Of a DNA stretch of 64,000 nt, positions 35,843 through 44,180 are shown one piece after another. The stretch is taken from positions 35,100 to 99,099 of the forward strand of contig NZ_JBHSUL010000003.1 in assembly GCF_042660675.1 (NCBI RefSeq), in the 5' to 3' direction. The stretch's first letter is position 1. Each line of letters opens with the position of its first letter. The position numbers and the translations under genes are program-made. Below the pieces are notes generated by a model. It did no database searches. It was not told the origin of the DNA and saw nothing but the letters and a program-made list of their open reading frames with translations. The stretch is from Marinilactibacillus sp042660675. Its GTDB lineage: Bacteria; Bacillota; Bacilli; Lactobacillales; Carnobacteriaceae_A.

Positions 35843-36649
35843 TTGAATAAAATAATTAAAGGTAAAAATGATGTTTCAATCGCTGTAAAGGATATGGGTT
35901 CAGGTTCACCTGTCGTATTTCTTCATGGTTGGCCATTAAATAATTTAATGTTTGAATATCAATACAACCATTTACTGGAACATGGATATCGTGTGATTGG
36001 AATTGATTTACGAGGTTATGGAGAATCAGATTTAGGCGTTGAAGGTTATGGTTATGATACTTTTGCAGATGATGTTAAAGCCGTTATTGAGGAATTAAAC
36101 GTAACAGATGCTACACTTGTTGGATTTTCAATGGGTGGTGCTGCTGCAGTTAGATACATGTCACGTCATAACGGATTTGGGGTTAAAAAATTAGTCCTAT
36201 TAGGTGCTGCGGCTCCAAGATTCACGCAAGGTCCTGACTATCCATACGGAATGGAAAAATCAGGCGTAGATGAACTGATTGAGCAAGCTAAAGTTGATCG
36301 CCCTAAAATGGTTACTGAGTTCGGATCACAATTGTTCAATAAAAAACCAAGTGATGCTTATGCAGATTGGGTTGCAAGTTTAGCCTTTACAGCCTCTTCT
36401 TACGGAACGATTCTTTCAGCAATCGCGTTAAGAGATGAAGATCTTTCTGAAGATCTGACCAAAATTTCAGTTCCTACTTTGATTGGCCATGGTAAAGAAG
36501 ACCAAATATGCCCTTACGACTTTGCCGATTTAATGGACAAAGCAATTCCAAATAGTACATTGAAGACTTTTGAAGAAAGTGGTCATGGTATTTTCCACGA
36601 TCAACCAGAAGAGTTGAATAATGCTTTACTAGATTTTATCCAAATGTAA
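35843..36649 (+). CDS. Alpha/beta hydrolase
   Basis: A 268-residue hydrolase, with a TTG start after GGAGGAAG. The oxyanion segment PVVFLHGWPLNN is at about 25-36, the nucleophile elbow GFSMGGAAAVR has Ser at about 96, the acid is likely in IGHGKEDQICP, and the catalytic histidine is in ESGHGIFHDQPEE. This pattern fits the cofactor-free chloroperoxidase/esterase group. The substrate is unknown. The region up to 36799 after it holds only a terminator. Confidence 0.88.
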   Translation: MNKIIKGKNDVSIAVKDMGSGSPVVFLHGWPLNNLMFEYQYNHLLEHGYRVIGIDLRGYGESDLGVEGYGYDTFADDVKAVIEELNVTDATLVGFSMGGAAAVRYMSRHNGFGVKKLVLLGAAAPRFTQGPDYPYGMEKSGVDELIEQAKVDRPKMVTEFGSQLFNKKPSDAYADWVASLAFTASSYGTILSAIALRDEDLSEDLTKISVPTLIGHGKEDQICPYDFADLMDKAIPNSTLKTFEESGHGIFHDQPEELNNALLDFIQM

Positions 36650-36696
36650 TCACTGATTCTTGAGATAAAAAATTGCGTACAAATACAGATAAATCG

Positions 36697-36734
36697 AAAA
36701 AGAGTGGACTCTTTAAATAGATTCCACTCTTTTT
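36697..36734 (+). terminator. Terminator after the alpha/beta hydrolase gene
   Basis: AAAAAGAGTGGA pairs with TCCACTCTTTTT with a loop of about 14 bases. Flanking A and T runs allow use from both sides. Confidence 0.75.
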
Positions 36735-36798
36735 GTCGTTTAGTGGTGATTGCTGATTGAAGTCTACAACTTTATTTTAATCATACCTCTAAGTATGA

Positions 36799-37083
36799 TT
36801 AAAAAATGAGTGTTACTTCGGCTTCGCCATCCTTAAAAATATCTGCAATACTTTTACCTTCTATAAATAATTTGCTTAAGGTTTCTTCACTAACTTCAGT
36901 AAATTCATCACCTATCTGAGTTGTTTCTTTCCATAACACATGCTTATCTTCATAGTGACTATCGAGAAAGTATTCTTTTCCAAGGTAATCGAATTGTACT
37001 TCTCTTCCCCATTCCAAGCAATGCATTAAGGTTTCTAAATTCATAGGACTGTCGTCCATATTTTCAATATCCTGAATAACCAT
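36799..37083 (-). CDS. Hypothetical acidic protein, 94 aa
   Basis: A soluble 94-residue protein with a clear GGAGG seven bases before the ATG. It is acidic, with a predicted beta-rich middle (REVQFDYLGKEYFLDSHYEDKHVLW) and an acidic end (DGEAEVTLIF). No membrane segment or signal peptide. No family is recognised with confidence; short acidic proteins of this type include some immunity proteins, but no toxin gene is near, so that is not claimed. It stands alone between two terminators or gaps. Confidence 0.65.
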   Translation of the reverse strand: MVIQDIENMDDSPMNLETLMHCLEWGREVQFDYLGKEYFLDSHYEDKHVLWKETTQIGDEFTEVSEETLSKLFIEGKSIADIFKDGEAEVTLIF

Positions 37084-37203
37084 TAAGCTTCCTCCGATAT
37101 GTGTTAATCGTTTATTCTTATTGACACTTAACCAATTAAGTCTACAAGGAGAAATTGGGTTTCAATTACGGAGTAATAGCTTCTGAATTCATTTCACTAT
37201 TTT

Positions 37204-38124
37204 TTATTCGTTATTGTAAGCCGCCCACAATTTAGCGATATCCAGTTTTTTCATTTTTAGCAAGGCTTCCATGTATCTTTTGATTTGTTCTGGACTACTC
37301 GTTTCAGATTCCATTTTGTCCATGTCTTTTGCAATAATCTGCCAAGATAATCCGAACTTATCTTGCAACCAACCACATTGTTCAGACTCTGGAAAGGCAG
37401 ACAGTTTATCCCAATAATCATCCAGTTCATTTTGATCTTCACATTTGACCATTAAAGAAATGGCTTCGTTGAATTTGTAATCATGTTCTTCTTCGTCGTC
37501 CATCACTGCAAACCACTGATTCTCTATTTTAAATTCTGCATATACTCCATTTACTTCTCCAGCTTTACCTTCAACTGGAAAGTGTGATACTTCTCCTATT
37601 TGACTATTTTTAAATATAGAAGTATATAAGCGCATGGCTTCTTCTGCCTTACCAAATTGTTCACCTGAGAATAAAATGGAAGGTATCATTGCTGGTTTCT
37701 CTTCTTCTACTTCCTCTTCATCTACCAGTATTAATTGCCAAGTAAATCCATAACGGTCTTGAACGACCCCATACTTTTCACTGAAAGAAGTCGTTTCTAA
37801 AGGCGTTTCTACTTTTCCACCCTTTTTTAATGCGTCCCATAGCTCACTGATTTTCTGCGCTTTAGGATCTTCTGATAACTTGAACCGAACCATGAAGGAG
37901 ATCAGTGAATTTGCTGTAAAATATGGCCCTCCACTAATAGCTGTAAAGTCATACCCACATAATTGAAAAGACACTAGATCAGCATCCCCCGAAGGTGTAT
38001 CCGGTAAAGTCATTTTGTTGGTGATTTTTGAATTGGGAAATATAGATGTATAAAACTCAGCGGCTTCAAATGCTTCCGTGTCAAACCAGAGACTAGGAAC
38101 AATTACTTGCGATGCTTTTGTCAT
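37204..38124 (-). CDS. Tandem VOC/PhnB-like protein (3-demethylubiquinone-type domain, two copies)
   Basis: A 306-residue protein made of two related domains. The first (about residues 5-135) opens with VIVPSLWFDTEAFEAAEFYTSIFPNSKI and the second (about 147-270) with PAMIPSILFSGEQFGKAEEAMRLYTSIFKNSQIGEV. Both have the W..KFG/DRYGFTWQL-type ends (YGFTWQLI and FGLSWQII). These are 3-dmu-9_3-mt (PhnB) domains of the vicinal oxygen chelate fold; no enzyme activity is assigned. A C-terminal tail LLKMKKLDIAKLWAAY is common in the family. An acidic linker joins the domains. Confidence 0.85.
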   Translation of the reverse strand: MTKASQVIVPSLWFDTEAFEAAEFYTSIFPNSKITNKMTLPDTPSGDADLVSFQLCGYDFTAISGGPYFTANSLISFMVRFKLSEDPKAQKISELWDALKKGGKVETPLETTSFSEKYGVVQDRYGFTWQLILVDEEEVEEEKPAMIPSILFSGEQFGKAEEAMRLYTSIFKNSQIGEVSHFPVEGKAGEVNGVYAEFKIENQWFAVMDDEEEHDYKFNEAISLMVKCEDQNELDDYWDKLSAFPESEQCGWLQDKFGLSWQIIAKDMDKMESETSSPEQIKRYMEALLKMKKLDIAKLWAAYNNE

Positions 38125-38232
38125 GTTAATCCCTCCATAATCAATTCAAACGTTAGCGCAACGGTCATACTTTTATGTTTGACTATAGTTTAACACATGT
38201 TTTTTTAAAGTATAGTCTTATTTCTTTGCATA

Positions 38233-38266
38233 GAAAAAGATCAGAAATCTATTGATCTCTGATCTT
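38233..38266 (-). terminator. Terminator of the GH4 glucosidase gene
   Basis: On the minus strand AAAGATCAGA pairs with CTGATCTTT(T) and a T run follows. Confidence 0.7.
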
Positions 38267-38279
38267 TAACGCTTATAGA

Positions 38280-39695
38280 CTAGACCGTTTCTTTTATATT
38301 TGTTTTCATCAGTTCATCAACATACTGAACGGTTTCTGGTTGGTTTTCTTCGATATCTTTGATTTTCTCTGCAAATTGAGGTAAATATTCTTTGTGTGCA
38401 TAAAGTAATTCATCCAAGACCGTTTTCGCTATTCGTCCACCTGGAATTAACGGGTTTACCGTGAAGGCTTGTAAAGCAGCTCCGTAATTTCCTTCAATGG
38501 CTGCACGAATGACACTTTCTTCCATGCCTTTCATATTTTGAATGACACCTCTAGCGCCATCGTTTTCGAAGGTTCCCCAGTTGTATGGTTCAAAACCATG
38601 TGCTGTAACCACACCTGAAACTTCTACCGCACAGTCATATGGTAAATCAGTGATGGTTCCATTATTTTTAGTGGAAACAACCATTTCTGTGTGCTTGTCG
38701 TTTTGAATTGAAGCAATAATTTCACAGGCTGCATCACTATAATGCGTTCCCCCGCGTTGTGACAATTCTTCTGGTTTGTGGTCCAGATTCGGGTCTTTAT
38801 ACATTTCAAATAGGCGAGCTTCTGTTTCTTTAACAACTTGAGCTCTTGTTTCGCCGTTTTTAAATTCTTCAATAGAATGCTCAAGCATTTCATCTTCGAT
38901 ATAATAATAACGGTGATATCCACAAGGTAACATGTGTAAATCTTGAATTTGTTCGTAGTGGAATAAGGCACTGTGAATGTTTTTCAAGTGATTATCATCT
39001 TCATTTTGGTTCGGCCCATAAATCAAATCGATTAGCTCATCTGTACGCTCTTTTCCTGATTTATCCCAAACTCTGTGCCAGTGGAAGTGGTTGATTCCAG
39101 CAAATTTGAAAAACAACTCATCCGCTGGTAAATTCAGTTTTTCTGTAGCTGTTTTAACGTGACCAATCGGTACATTACATAATCCAACGGTTCTTTCCCA
39201 GCCGCCGTGTTTGATAGCTGCTTCTGTCACCATACCTGCTGGGTTTGTGAAGTTGACCAACCAAGCATCTGGACACTGTACTTTCATATCTTCGATAATA
39301 TCTAATATAACTGGAATTGTACGAAACGCTTTCAAAATTCCGCCCGCTCCATTGGTTTCTTGACCAAGAATACCATGAGATAAAGGAATACGCTCATCTT
39401 TTACACGAGCATTCAACAAGCCAACACGGAATTGAGTCGTTACAAAGTCAGCGTCTTTTAAAGCTGTTTTACGGTCGAGGGTTAAAGTAACTTTCCAGTC
39501 AAGACCAGCAGCTTTGACCATTCGTTTTGCCATTGCACCTACGATATCCAGTTTTTCTTTACCATCTTCAATATCAACCAATACAATCTCGCTAATCGGT
39601 AATTCATCTTTACGTAAAATGTATCCTTCAATTAGTTCTGGTGTATAACTTGATCCTCCACCAATGGTTACGATCTTCAATCCATCTTTTGACAT
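38280..39695 (-). CDS. 6-phospho-beta-glucosidase, GH4 family
   Basis: NAD- and metal-dependent hydrolase for phosphorylated beta-glucosides such as cellobiose-6-phosphate. The 471-residue protein has the N-terminal KIVTIGGGSSYTPELIEG NAD site, QFRVGLLNARVKDERIP, GQETNGAGGILKAFRTIP, VNFTNPAGMVTEA, GLCNVPIGH (metal cysteine), FAGINHFHWHR and QRGGTHYSDAACE. This matches the LicH/CelF group. No PTS transporter gene is adjacent, so its substrate must come from a PTS encoded elsewhere. Two catabolite-repression-like sites lie upstream. Confidence 0.93.
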   Translation of the reverse strand: MSKDGLKIVTIGGGSSYTPELIEGYILRKDELPISEIVLVDIEDGKEKLDIVGAMAKRMVKAAGLDWKVTLTLDRKTALKDADFVTTQFRVGLLNARVKDERIPLSHGILGQETNGAGGILKAFRTIPVILDIIEDMKVQCPDAWLVNFTNPAGMVTEAAIKHGGWERTVGLCNVPIGHVKTATEKLNLPADELFFKFAGINHFHWHRVWDKSGKERTDELIDLIYGPNQNEDDNHLKNIHSALFHYEQIQDLHMLPCGYHRYYYIEDEMLEHSIEEFKNGETRAQVVKETEARLFEMYKDPNLDHKPEELSQRGGTHYSDAACEIIASIQNDKHTEMVVSTKNNGTITDLPYDCAVEVSGVVTAHGFEPYNWGTFENDGARGVIQNMKGMEESVIRAAIEGNYGAALQAFTVNPLIPGGRIAKTVLDELLYAHKEYLPQFAEKIKDIEENQPETVQYVDELMKTNIKETV

Positions 39696-39724
39696 GTTTT
39701 TCTTCCTCCTAGGCTCTTTTGTTA

Positions 39725-39738
39725 ATATAACGCTTTCA
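39725..39738 (-). promoter_or_regulatory. Possible CcpA cre site upstream of the GH4 gene
   Basis: Read on the minus strand, TGAAAGCGTTATAT matches the first ten positions of the cre consensus (TGWAANCGNTNNCA). It lies about 30 bases before the GH4 start. Confidence 0.45.
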
Positions 39739-39779
39739 TCTTTTTACATCTCTAACCTTATTCTATGTAATGGTTTACA

Positions 39780-39793
39780 TGCAAGCGTTTTAT
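39780..39793 (+). promoter_or_regulatory. Second possible cre site upstream of the GH4 gene
   Basis: TGCAAGCGTTTTAT keeps the central AANCGNT core but differs at the third base and the end. It lies about 85 bases before the GH4 start and 160 bases before the lipoprotein gene. Confidence 0.35.
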
Positions 39794-39954
39794 TAAAAGA
39801 AAATAAATTTTACACTTTCTTAATGGAATGTGTTTATCTTTAGGTGTAAATATCACTTTTTACTGTGTGCAATCTTTTAGGGTTATCGAGATCAAATTAT
39901 TATTTTTTTATATAACTTTTGTTATTATTAATTTATCGAAAGGAGAAGATTGAT

Positions 39955-40797
39955 TTGTATAAAAAATATGTATGTAGAATAATGGCTATTAGTATAATCG
40001 GAGGGGTATTAGCAAGCTGTGCATCTGATTCGCAAGCAAGCGAAGATATATCTTCAGAAATAGTAGACAAGAGAACCTCTGGTAACGAAAAAGCTGACCA
40101 ATCAAAAGATTCTGGAGAGGATTCAACTGCGGACTCTTCAGGAGAAGTAGACAATTCAACGGAAGAAAGTTCAAAAAATTATGAGTCCCCTACTTCTAAT
40201 AACCCGTCCTCAGATATTTCCAAATTAAAAATGGATACTGATAAGGTACTGGTGCCGACTAGGTTCCCGAATAAAGAGAACGCTTCGGTATCTACTAATA
40301 TCAAAAAAAACGAATCAAATCAGTATACGGTAGACTATTTGACGTATCAAAATCAATTACTTGCAGAAATTTCAGGAACACTGTATCCAGAAGCTCAATT
40401 GGCTCACGAAGATATAACTTCCTTTATTGAAGGAAAAACCATCAGCAAAATTGAGGAAAATCAAACGGACTTAGGTTATGGTATCAAAGGTTACGCTGAA
40501 GGTGCGGCGGGGACTCATTATTTTGGCTGGTCAGAAGGAAACTGGCAGTTCTTAATCCAAGCTTCTAGTGTAGACCAGTTGGATCTCCCTAATATTGCTA
40601 AGCAGATTGTAGAATATTTAGAACAGCATTATCTGCCTGCGCCGGACGACACAGGTTTGGTCTATATTGATTATCCATTAGGTTCAGATGAAGTCGGAAT
40701 AGATATAAGATGGCAGGTCCAAGAGATGGTTTATCAAATGACGACATCCGAAGTACCACTCAGTGCACTAAAAATGATGACTTCAATAGAAGAATAA
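39955..40797 (+). CDS. Lipoprotein of unknown function
   Basis: TTG at 39955 has GGAG nine bases before it, and gives a normal lipoprotein signal: KKYVCRIM, a hydrophobic run AISIIGGV and lipobox LASC (Cys at about 20). A long Ser/Glu/Asp-rich low-complexity region follows (about 21-85), then a folded C-terminal part of about 190 residues with no recognised domain (contains VDYLTYQNQLLAEISGTLY and HYFGWSEGNWQFLIQASS). The layout suggests a surface protein on a flexible stalk. It is a single gene before a long shared terminator. Confidence 0.75.
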   Translation: MYKKYVCRIMAISIIGGVLASCASDSQASEDISSEIVDKRTSGNEKADQSKDSGEDSTADSSGEVDNSTEESSKNYESPTSNNPSSDISKLKMDTDKVLVPTRFPNKENASVSTNIKKNESNQYTVDYLTYQNQLLAEISGTLYPEAQLAHEDITSFIEGKTISKIEENQTDLGYGIKGYAEGAAGTHYFGWSEGNWQFLIQASSVDQLDLPNIAKQIVEYLEQHYLPAPDDTGLVYIDYPLGSDEVGIDIRWQVQEMVYQMTTSEVPLSALKMMTSIEE

Positions 40798-40835
40798 AAT
40801 ACGTACAGAAAGATTCGCCTAAAATTTTATTTTAT

Positions 40836-40903
40836 AAAAAACACTCTTCCTACAGGAGTAGATTATCAAGCACCTACTTTTTACTGTATGAAGAGTGTTT
40901 TTA
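40836..40903. terminator. Long bidirectional terminator between the lipoprotein gene and glyA
   Basis: AAAAACACTCTTCCTACAGG and the matching 3' arm ending GAAGAGTGTTTTT pair along most of their length, with inner pairs AGTAG/CTACT. A and T runs flank it. Confidence 0.85.
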
Positions 40904-40910
40904 GTTATGA

Positions 40911-42134
40911 TTAACGGTATAAAGGATATTGTTTTGTTAATTCACGAACAGCTTTTTTAATTTCACTTAATTGTACTTCATCTTCTTTGTTTTCTAGGGT
41001 TTGAACAATCAATTCCGCTACTTTCTTGCTCGCTGCTTCATCGAAACCTCTAGTTGTAATAGCTGGCGTACCAATACGAATACCACTTGTTTTAAATGGG
41101 CTAAGCGTTTCAAAAGGAATCGTGTTTTTATTTACAGTGATACCCACACTATCCAGTAAAGCTTCAGCTTGTTTCCCGTTCATCTCAAAATCCGTTACTT
41201 CTACTAATAATAAATGGTTATCTGTTCCACCACTAATCACGCGACCTTTAGAGTCATTAAAGACTTCGGCCATTGCTTTGGCGTTTTTAATGATTTGTTT
41301 TGTATAGTCTTTGAATTTTGGTTGTAAGGCTTCTTTGAAGGCAACCGCTTTTGCAGCAATCACATGTTCAAGGGGTCCACCTTGAATGCCAGGGAAAATT
41401 GCGCTATTCAAGCGTTTTGCATATGCCTCTTTTGCCAGAATTAATCCACCTCGTGGGCCTCTAAGTGTTTTGTGCGTTGTACTCGTTACAACATCTGCAT
41501 AAGGCACGGGATTTGGATGTTCTCCGGTAGCAATCAAACCAGCGATATGCGCCATATCGACCATCAAGATTGCGCCTACTTCATCAGCGATTTCTCTGAA
41601 TTTCTGGAAGTCGATTTCTCTTGGATAAGCACTGTAGCCTGTAATGATCAATTTAGGTTTGTGTTCTAGTGCCAACGCGCGAACTTGTTCAAAATCAATC
41701 GTCTCAGTTTCTTTGTCTACGCCATAAGGGACAACATTATAGAGTTTTCCACTGAAATTCACTTGTGACCCATGAGTCAAGTGTCCACCATGATTCAGAT
41801 CCATTCCCATATACGTATCGCCAGGCTCTAAGAATGTCTGAAAAATCGCCATATTCGCTTGTGAACCAGAATGCGGTTGAACGTTAGCATATTCTGCGCC
41901 AAACAATTCTTTCACTCTATCAATGGCTAAATTTTCGACGATATCGACGAATTCACAGCCGCCGTAGTATCTTTTCCCAGGGTAACCTTCTGCATATTTA
42001 TTTGTCAGTACGCTTCCCTGTGCTTGCATAACTTCTTCAGATACAAAGTTTTCGGAAGCGATCAATTCAATATTTTCTTCTTGTCTTGTTTTTTCTTGTT
42101 CTATTGCATCAAATACCTCTTGGTCAAAACTCAC
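40911..42134 (-). CDS. glyA: Serine hydroxymethyltransferase
   Basis: PLP enzyme that turns serine and tetrahydrofolate into glycine and methylene-tetrahydrofolate. The 407-residue protein has ELIASENFVSEEV, NKYAEGYPGKRYYGGCEFVD, QPHSGSQANMA, MDLNHGGHLTHG, DMAHIAGLIA and the PLP lysine in VTSTTHKTLRGPRGG. The frame opens at a TTG (42143) that touches GAGGAG; the GTG at 42134 lies nine bases after it and gives MSFDQEVFDAI, matching the family. Together with Kbl and threonine dehydrogenase it offers a second route to glycine. Confidence 0.96.
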   Translation of the reverse strand: MSFDQEVFDAIEQEKTRQEENIELIASENFVSEEVMQAQGSVLTNKYAEGYPGKRYYGGCEFVDIVENLAIDRVKELFGAEYANVQPHSGSQANMAIFQTFLEPGDTYMGMDLNHGGHLTHGSQVNFSGKLYNVVPYGVDKETETIDFEQVRALALEHKPKLIITGYSAYPREIDFQKFREIADEVGAILMVDMAHIAGLIATGEHPNPVPYADVVTSTTHKTLRGPRGGLILAKEAYAKRLNSAIFPGIQGGPLEHVIAAKAVAFKEALQPKFKDYTKQIIKNAKAMAEVFNDSKGRVISGGTDNHLLLVEVTDFEMNGKQAEALLDSVGITVNKNTIPFETLSPFKTSGIRIGTPAITTRGFDEAASKKVAELIVQTLENKEDEVQLSEIKKAVRELTKQYPLYR

Positions 42135-42309
42135 TGCATACAACTCCTCTAACTACTTTGGTATAGAAAGAGTATAGCACAGCTCAAGCCGAACAAACGC
42201 ATGATCTTTGAAATTCCTTTTATAAAATATCCAATTATTCGTGTATAGAAAGTCTCGTCAAATTTCTGAAACAATCTTCAATAAATCAGACAATATCCAA
42301 TCTCTATCA

Positions 42310-42337
42310 TTGAATACCGTTTATTTCATGGTATACT
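42310..42337 (+). promoter_or_regulatory. Predicted promoter of the DnaQ-like exonuclease gene
   Basis: TTGAAT and TATACT are separated by 16 bases, ending 57 bases before the ATG. Confidence 0.5.
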
Positions 42338-42394
42338 TTATAAGAATACACGTTCGTTTTTCGAAATGATTTCTTAAAAGAAAGTAGGCTTATC

Positions 42395-42925
42395 ATGAAT
42401 TTTACTGCATTAGATTTTGAAACAGCCAATCGCAAGACCCATAGCGCCTGTTCTGTGGCCCTTACTGTTGTTAGAAACAATCAAATTGTTGATGAATTTT
42501 ATACTTTAATCAATCCGGATACTTGGTTTGATGCTGGAAATATTCGCGTCCATGGTATAAGAGAACATGACGTTATAGATGCTCCCTATTTTCCGGAAGT
42601 ATGGGAAAAAATGTCTGCTTATTTTACAGACGATCAGCTCGTTGTTGCACACAATATGTCGTTTGATAAAAGAATTCTCCTAGGCACACTAGATTATTAC
42701 GGGATTCAGCATCCGCGTTTTCAAACTTTATGTACGGTTCAGTCTTCTAGAAGACTGCTTAAACAACTTCCTAATCACAAATTGAATACAGTAGCAGCAC
42801 ATTACGATATTCCTTTGAATCATCACCATGCATTGGATGATGCCAGAGCAAGTGCAAAAATTCTAATCAATCAAGAAAAAGAATACGGCACGGCTTCATT
42901 AAGAAGTCTCGTTAAGTTAGCATAA
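42395..42925 (+). CDS. DnaQ-like DEDDh 3'-5' exonuclease
   Basis: A 176-residue single-domain exonuclease. Motif ExoI is FTALDFETANRKTHSAC (Asp and Glu), ExoII is VVAHNMSFDKRIL (Asp), and ExoIII is HHALDDARASAKIL with the His and Asp of the DEDDh type. VRVHGI-like IRVHGIREHDV and CTVQSSRRLLKQLPNHKLNTVAAHYDI are typical of stand-alone DNA polymerase III epsilon-like proteins. It likely trims DNA or RNA 3' ends; the exact role is unknown. AAAG before the ATG is a weak site. Confidence 0.9.
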   Translation: MNFTALDFETANRKTHSACSVALTVVRNNQIVDEFYTLINPDTWFDAGNIRVHGIREHDVIDAPYFPEVWEKMSAYFTDDQLVVAHNMSFDKRILLGTLDYYGIQHPRFQTLCTVQSSRRLLKQLPNHKLNTVAAHYDIPLNHHHALDDARASAKILINQEKEYGTASLRSLVKLA

Positions 42926-42972
42926 AAAAGAACAATCGGAGAAGCTGAGCTTCTAACCGATTGTTCTTTTTC
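42923..42972. terminator. Bidirectional terminator between the exonuclease and GNAT genes
   Basis: AAAAAGAACAATCGG pairs with CCGATTGTTCTTTTT, with an inner AGAAGC/GCTTCT stem. Confidence 0.85.
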
Positions 42973-43490
42973 TATACGAGTTTCCCCATCATACAAACCG
43001 GAAGGAATTCTCCATTATCTTTCACGCCTCTTTGCATAACACCTTCCAGTTCAAATCCATATTTTTTATATAAATGGATTGCTCGTTCATTTCTTTGTTG
43101 AACTTTTAATTCAACTCGTTTGATGACTTCAGACTCATCAGACCATTTCAGTACTTCTCTTAACAATTCTGTTCCGATTTTAAATCCCCAATACTCTTTA
43201 TCTACGACAATACCCAATTCTCCAATATGTCTAATCTTGGGTTTGTCTACAGCATGAATCGTCGCCATACCAATAATTTCTTCTCCAAGTATCGCAACAA
43301 TCAAACAGTTGATATCTGATTCATAGATTTCAGCAATATGATGGCTTTCTTCTTCAACTGTAAGACCAGATCCTTCCTCGCCCATTGTCATAAAGCCCGT
43401 TTGAAGTGCTGTTTTCTCAAGGCAGTTCAGTAAAGATTCTGCGTCTGATGGAATAGCTTCTCTAATACTGATTTCAATTTCTTCTCTCAT
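42972..43490 (-). CDS. GNAT family N-acetyltransferase
   Basis: A 172-residue acetyltransferase. The acetyl-CoA loop is around VDKEYWGFKIGTELLREVLKW at residues 110-130, followed by VELKVQQRNERAIHLYKKYGFELEGVM, the usual C-terminal GNAT part. The N terminus IREAIPSDAESLLNCLEK is also typical. It overlaps tsaE by 17 bases, a position where the ribosomal-protein acetyltransferase rimI is often found; its sequence is closer to the general YhhY/PhnO-like group, so rimI is not assigned. Confidence 0.87.
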   Translation of the reverse strand: MREEIEISIREAIPSDAESLLNCLEKTALQTGFMTMGEEGSGLTVEEESHHIAEIYESDINCLIVAILGEEIIGMATIHAVDKPKIRHIGELGIVVDKEYWGFKIGTELLREVLKWSDESEVIKRVELKVQQRNERAIHLYKKYGFELEGVMQRGVKDNGEFLPVCMMGKLV

Positions 43491-43947
43491 GTTTCAACCC
43501 CTCTAATAAGCTTTCGTAAGCCTGCCCAACAGCAGTCAGCTTCAGTTCTCTTTTGTTTATATCTTCCAATGATGTCTTTAGCTGAATCAACAAATGTTCT
43601 TCTGGTAATTCTTCTTTTACAACAGATCCCCATTCAATCACACAGACGCCATTCCCCTCGAAATATTCATCTAGTCCCATTTCTTCTGCTCCTGTATCTT
43701 CTAAACGATACAAATCCATATGGTACAAGGGTAGACGTCCTTGGGTATACTCTCTAATCAAAGTGTATGTCGGACTTTTGATGACACGATCAATTCCCAA
43801 ACCTTCTGCAAAGCCTTTTGTGAAAGTCGTTTTACCAGCACCCAATTCACCTTCTAGCAAAATTGTCATCCCTGGTTTCACGAGAGTAGCCAGTGTGGAA
43901 GCTAGTTTTTTTGTTTCGATTTCATTGTTCGTTCTGACAGTCTCCAT
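43474..43947 (-). CDS. tsaE: tRNA threonylcarbamoyladenosine biosynthesis ATPase
   Basis: ATPase subunit that works with TsaB and TsaD in t6A37 modification of ANN-decoding tRNAs. The 157-residue protein has Walker A LLEGELGAGKTTFTKGFAEGLG at about 30-51, IKSPTYTLIREY, LYHMDLYRLED and VCVIEWGS (Walker B-like), all family marks. GGAAG lies about 12 bases upstream of the ATG. The GNAT gene overlaps its 3' end, so both are probably in one transcript. tsaB and tsaD are not in this window. Confidence 0.94.
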   Translation of the reverse strand: METVRTNNEIETKKLASTLATLVKPGMTILLEGELGAGKTTFTKGFAEGLGIDRVIKSPTYTLIREYTQGRLPLYHMDLYRLEDTGAEEMGLDEYFEGNGVCVIEWGSVVKEELPEEHLLIQLKTSLEDINKRELKLTAVGQAYESLLEGLKHERRN

Positions 43948-44180
43948 GATTTCGCTTCTTCCTTTACATAATTTGAAATTATTTTACCATATCTATATCT
44001 GAAATCCTATCCTGTCCCCTATTCCAATATAAAGACAATGTTGTATTTAATTTTTTGAATAATTGGCTTGACTACGTTACCTGTACTGATTCGTTGTTAA
44101 AATTTTGCAGGATTTCTTTAACAATTTCTATATGTACAGTATGCTAGACATACTTATAGACAAGAGAAAGAGGTTGACTT

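Noticed and set aside
36799..37083. Toxin-antitoxin or immunity function for the 94-aa acidic protein
   Set aside because: No toxin partner is adjacent and no family was recognised, so it is left as hypothetical.
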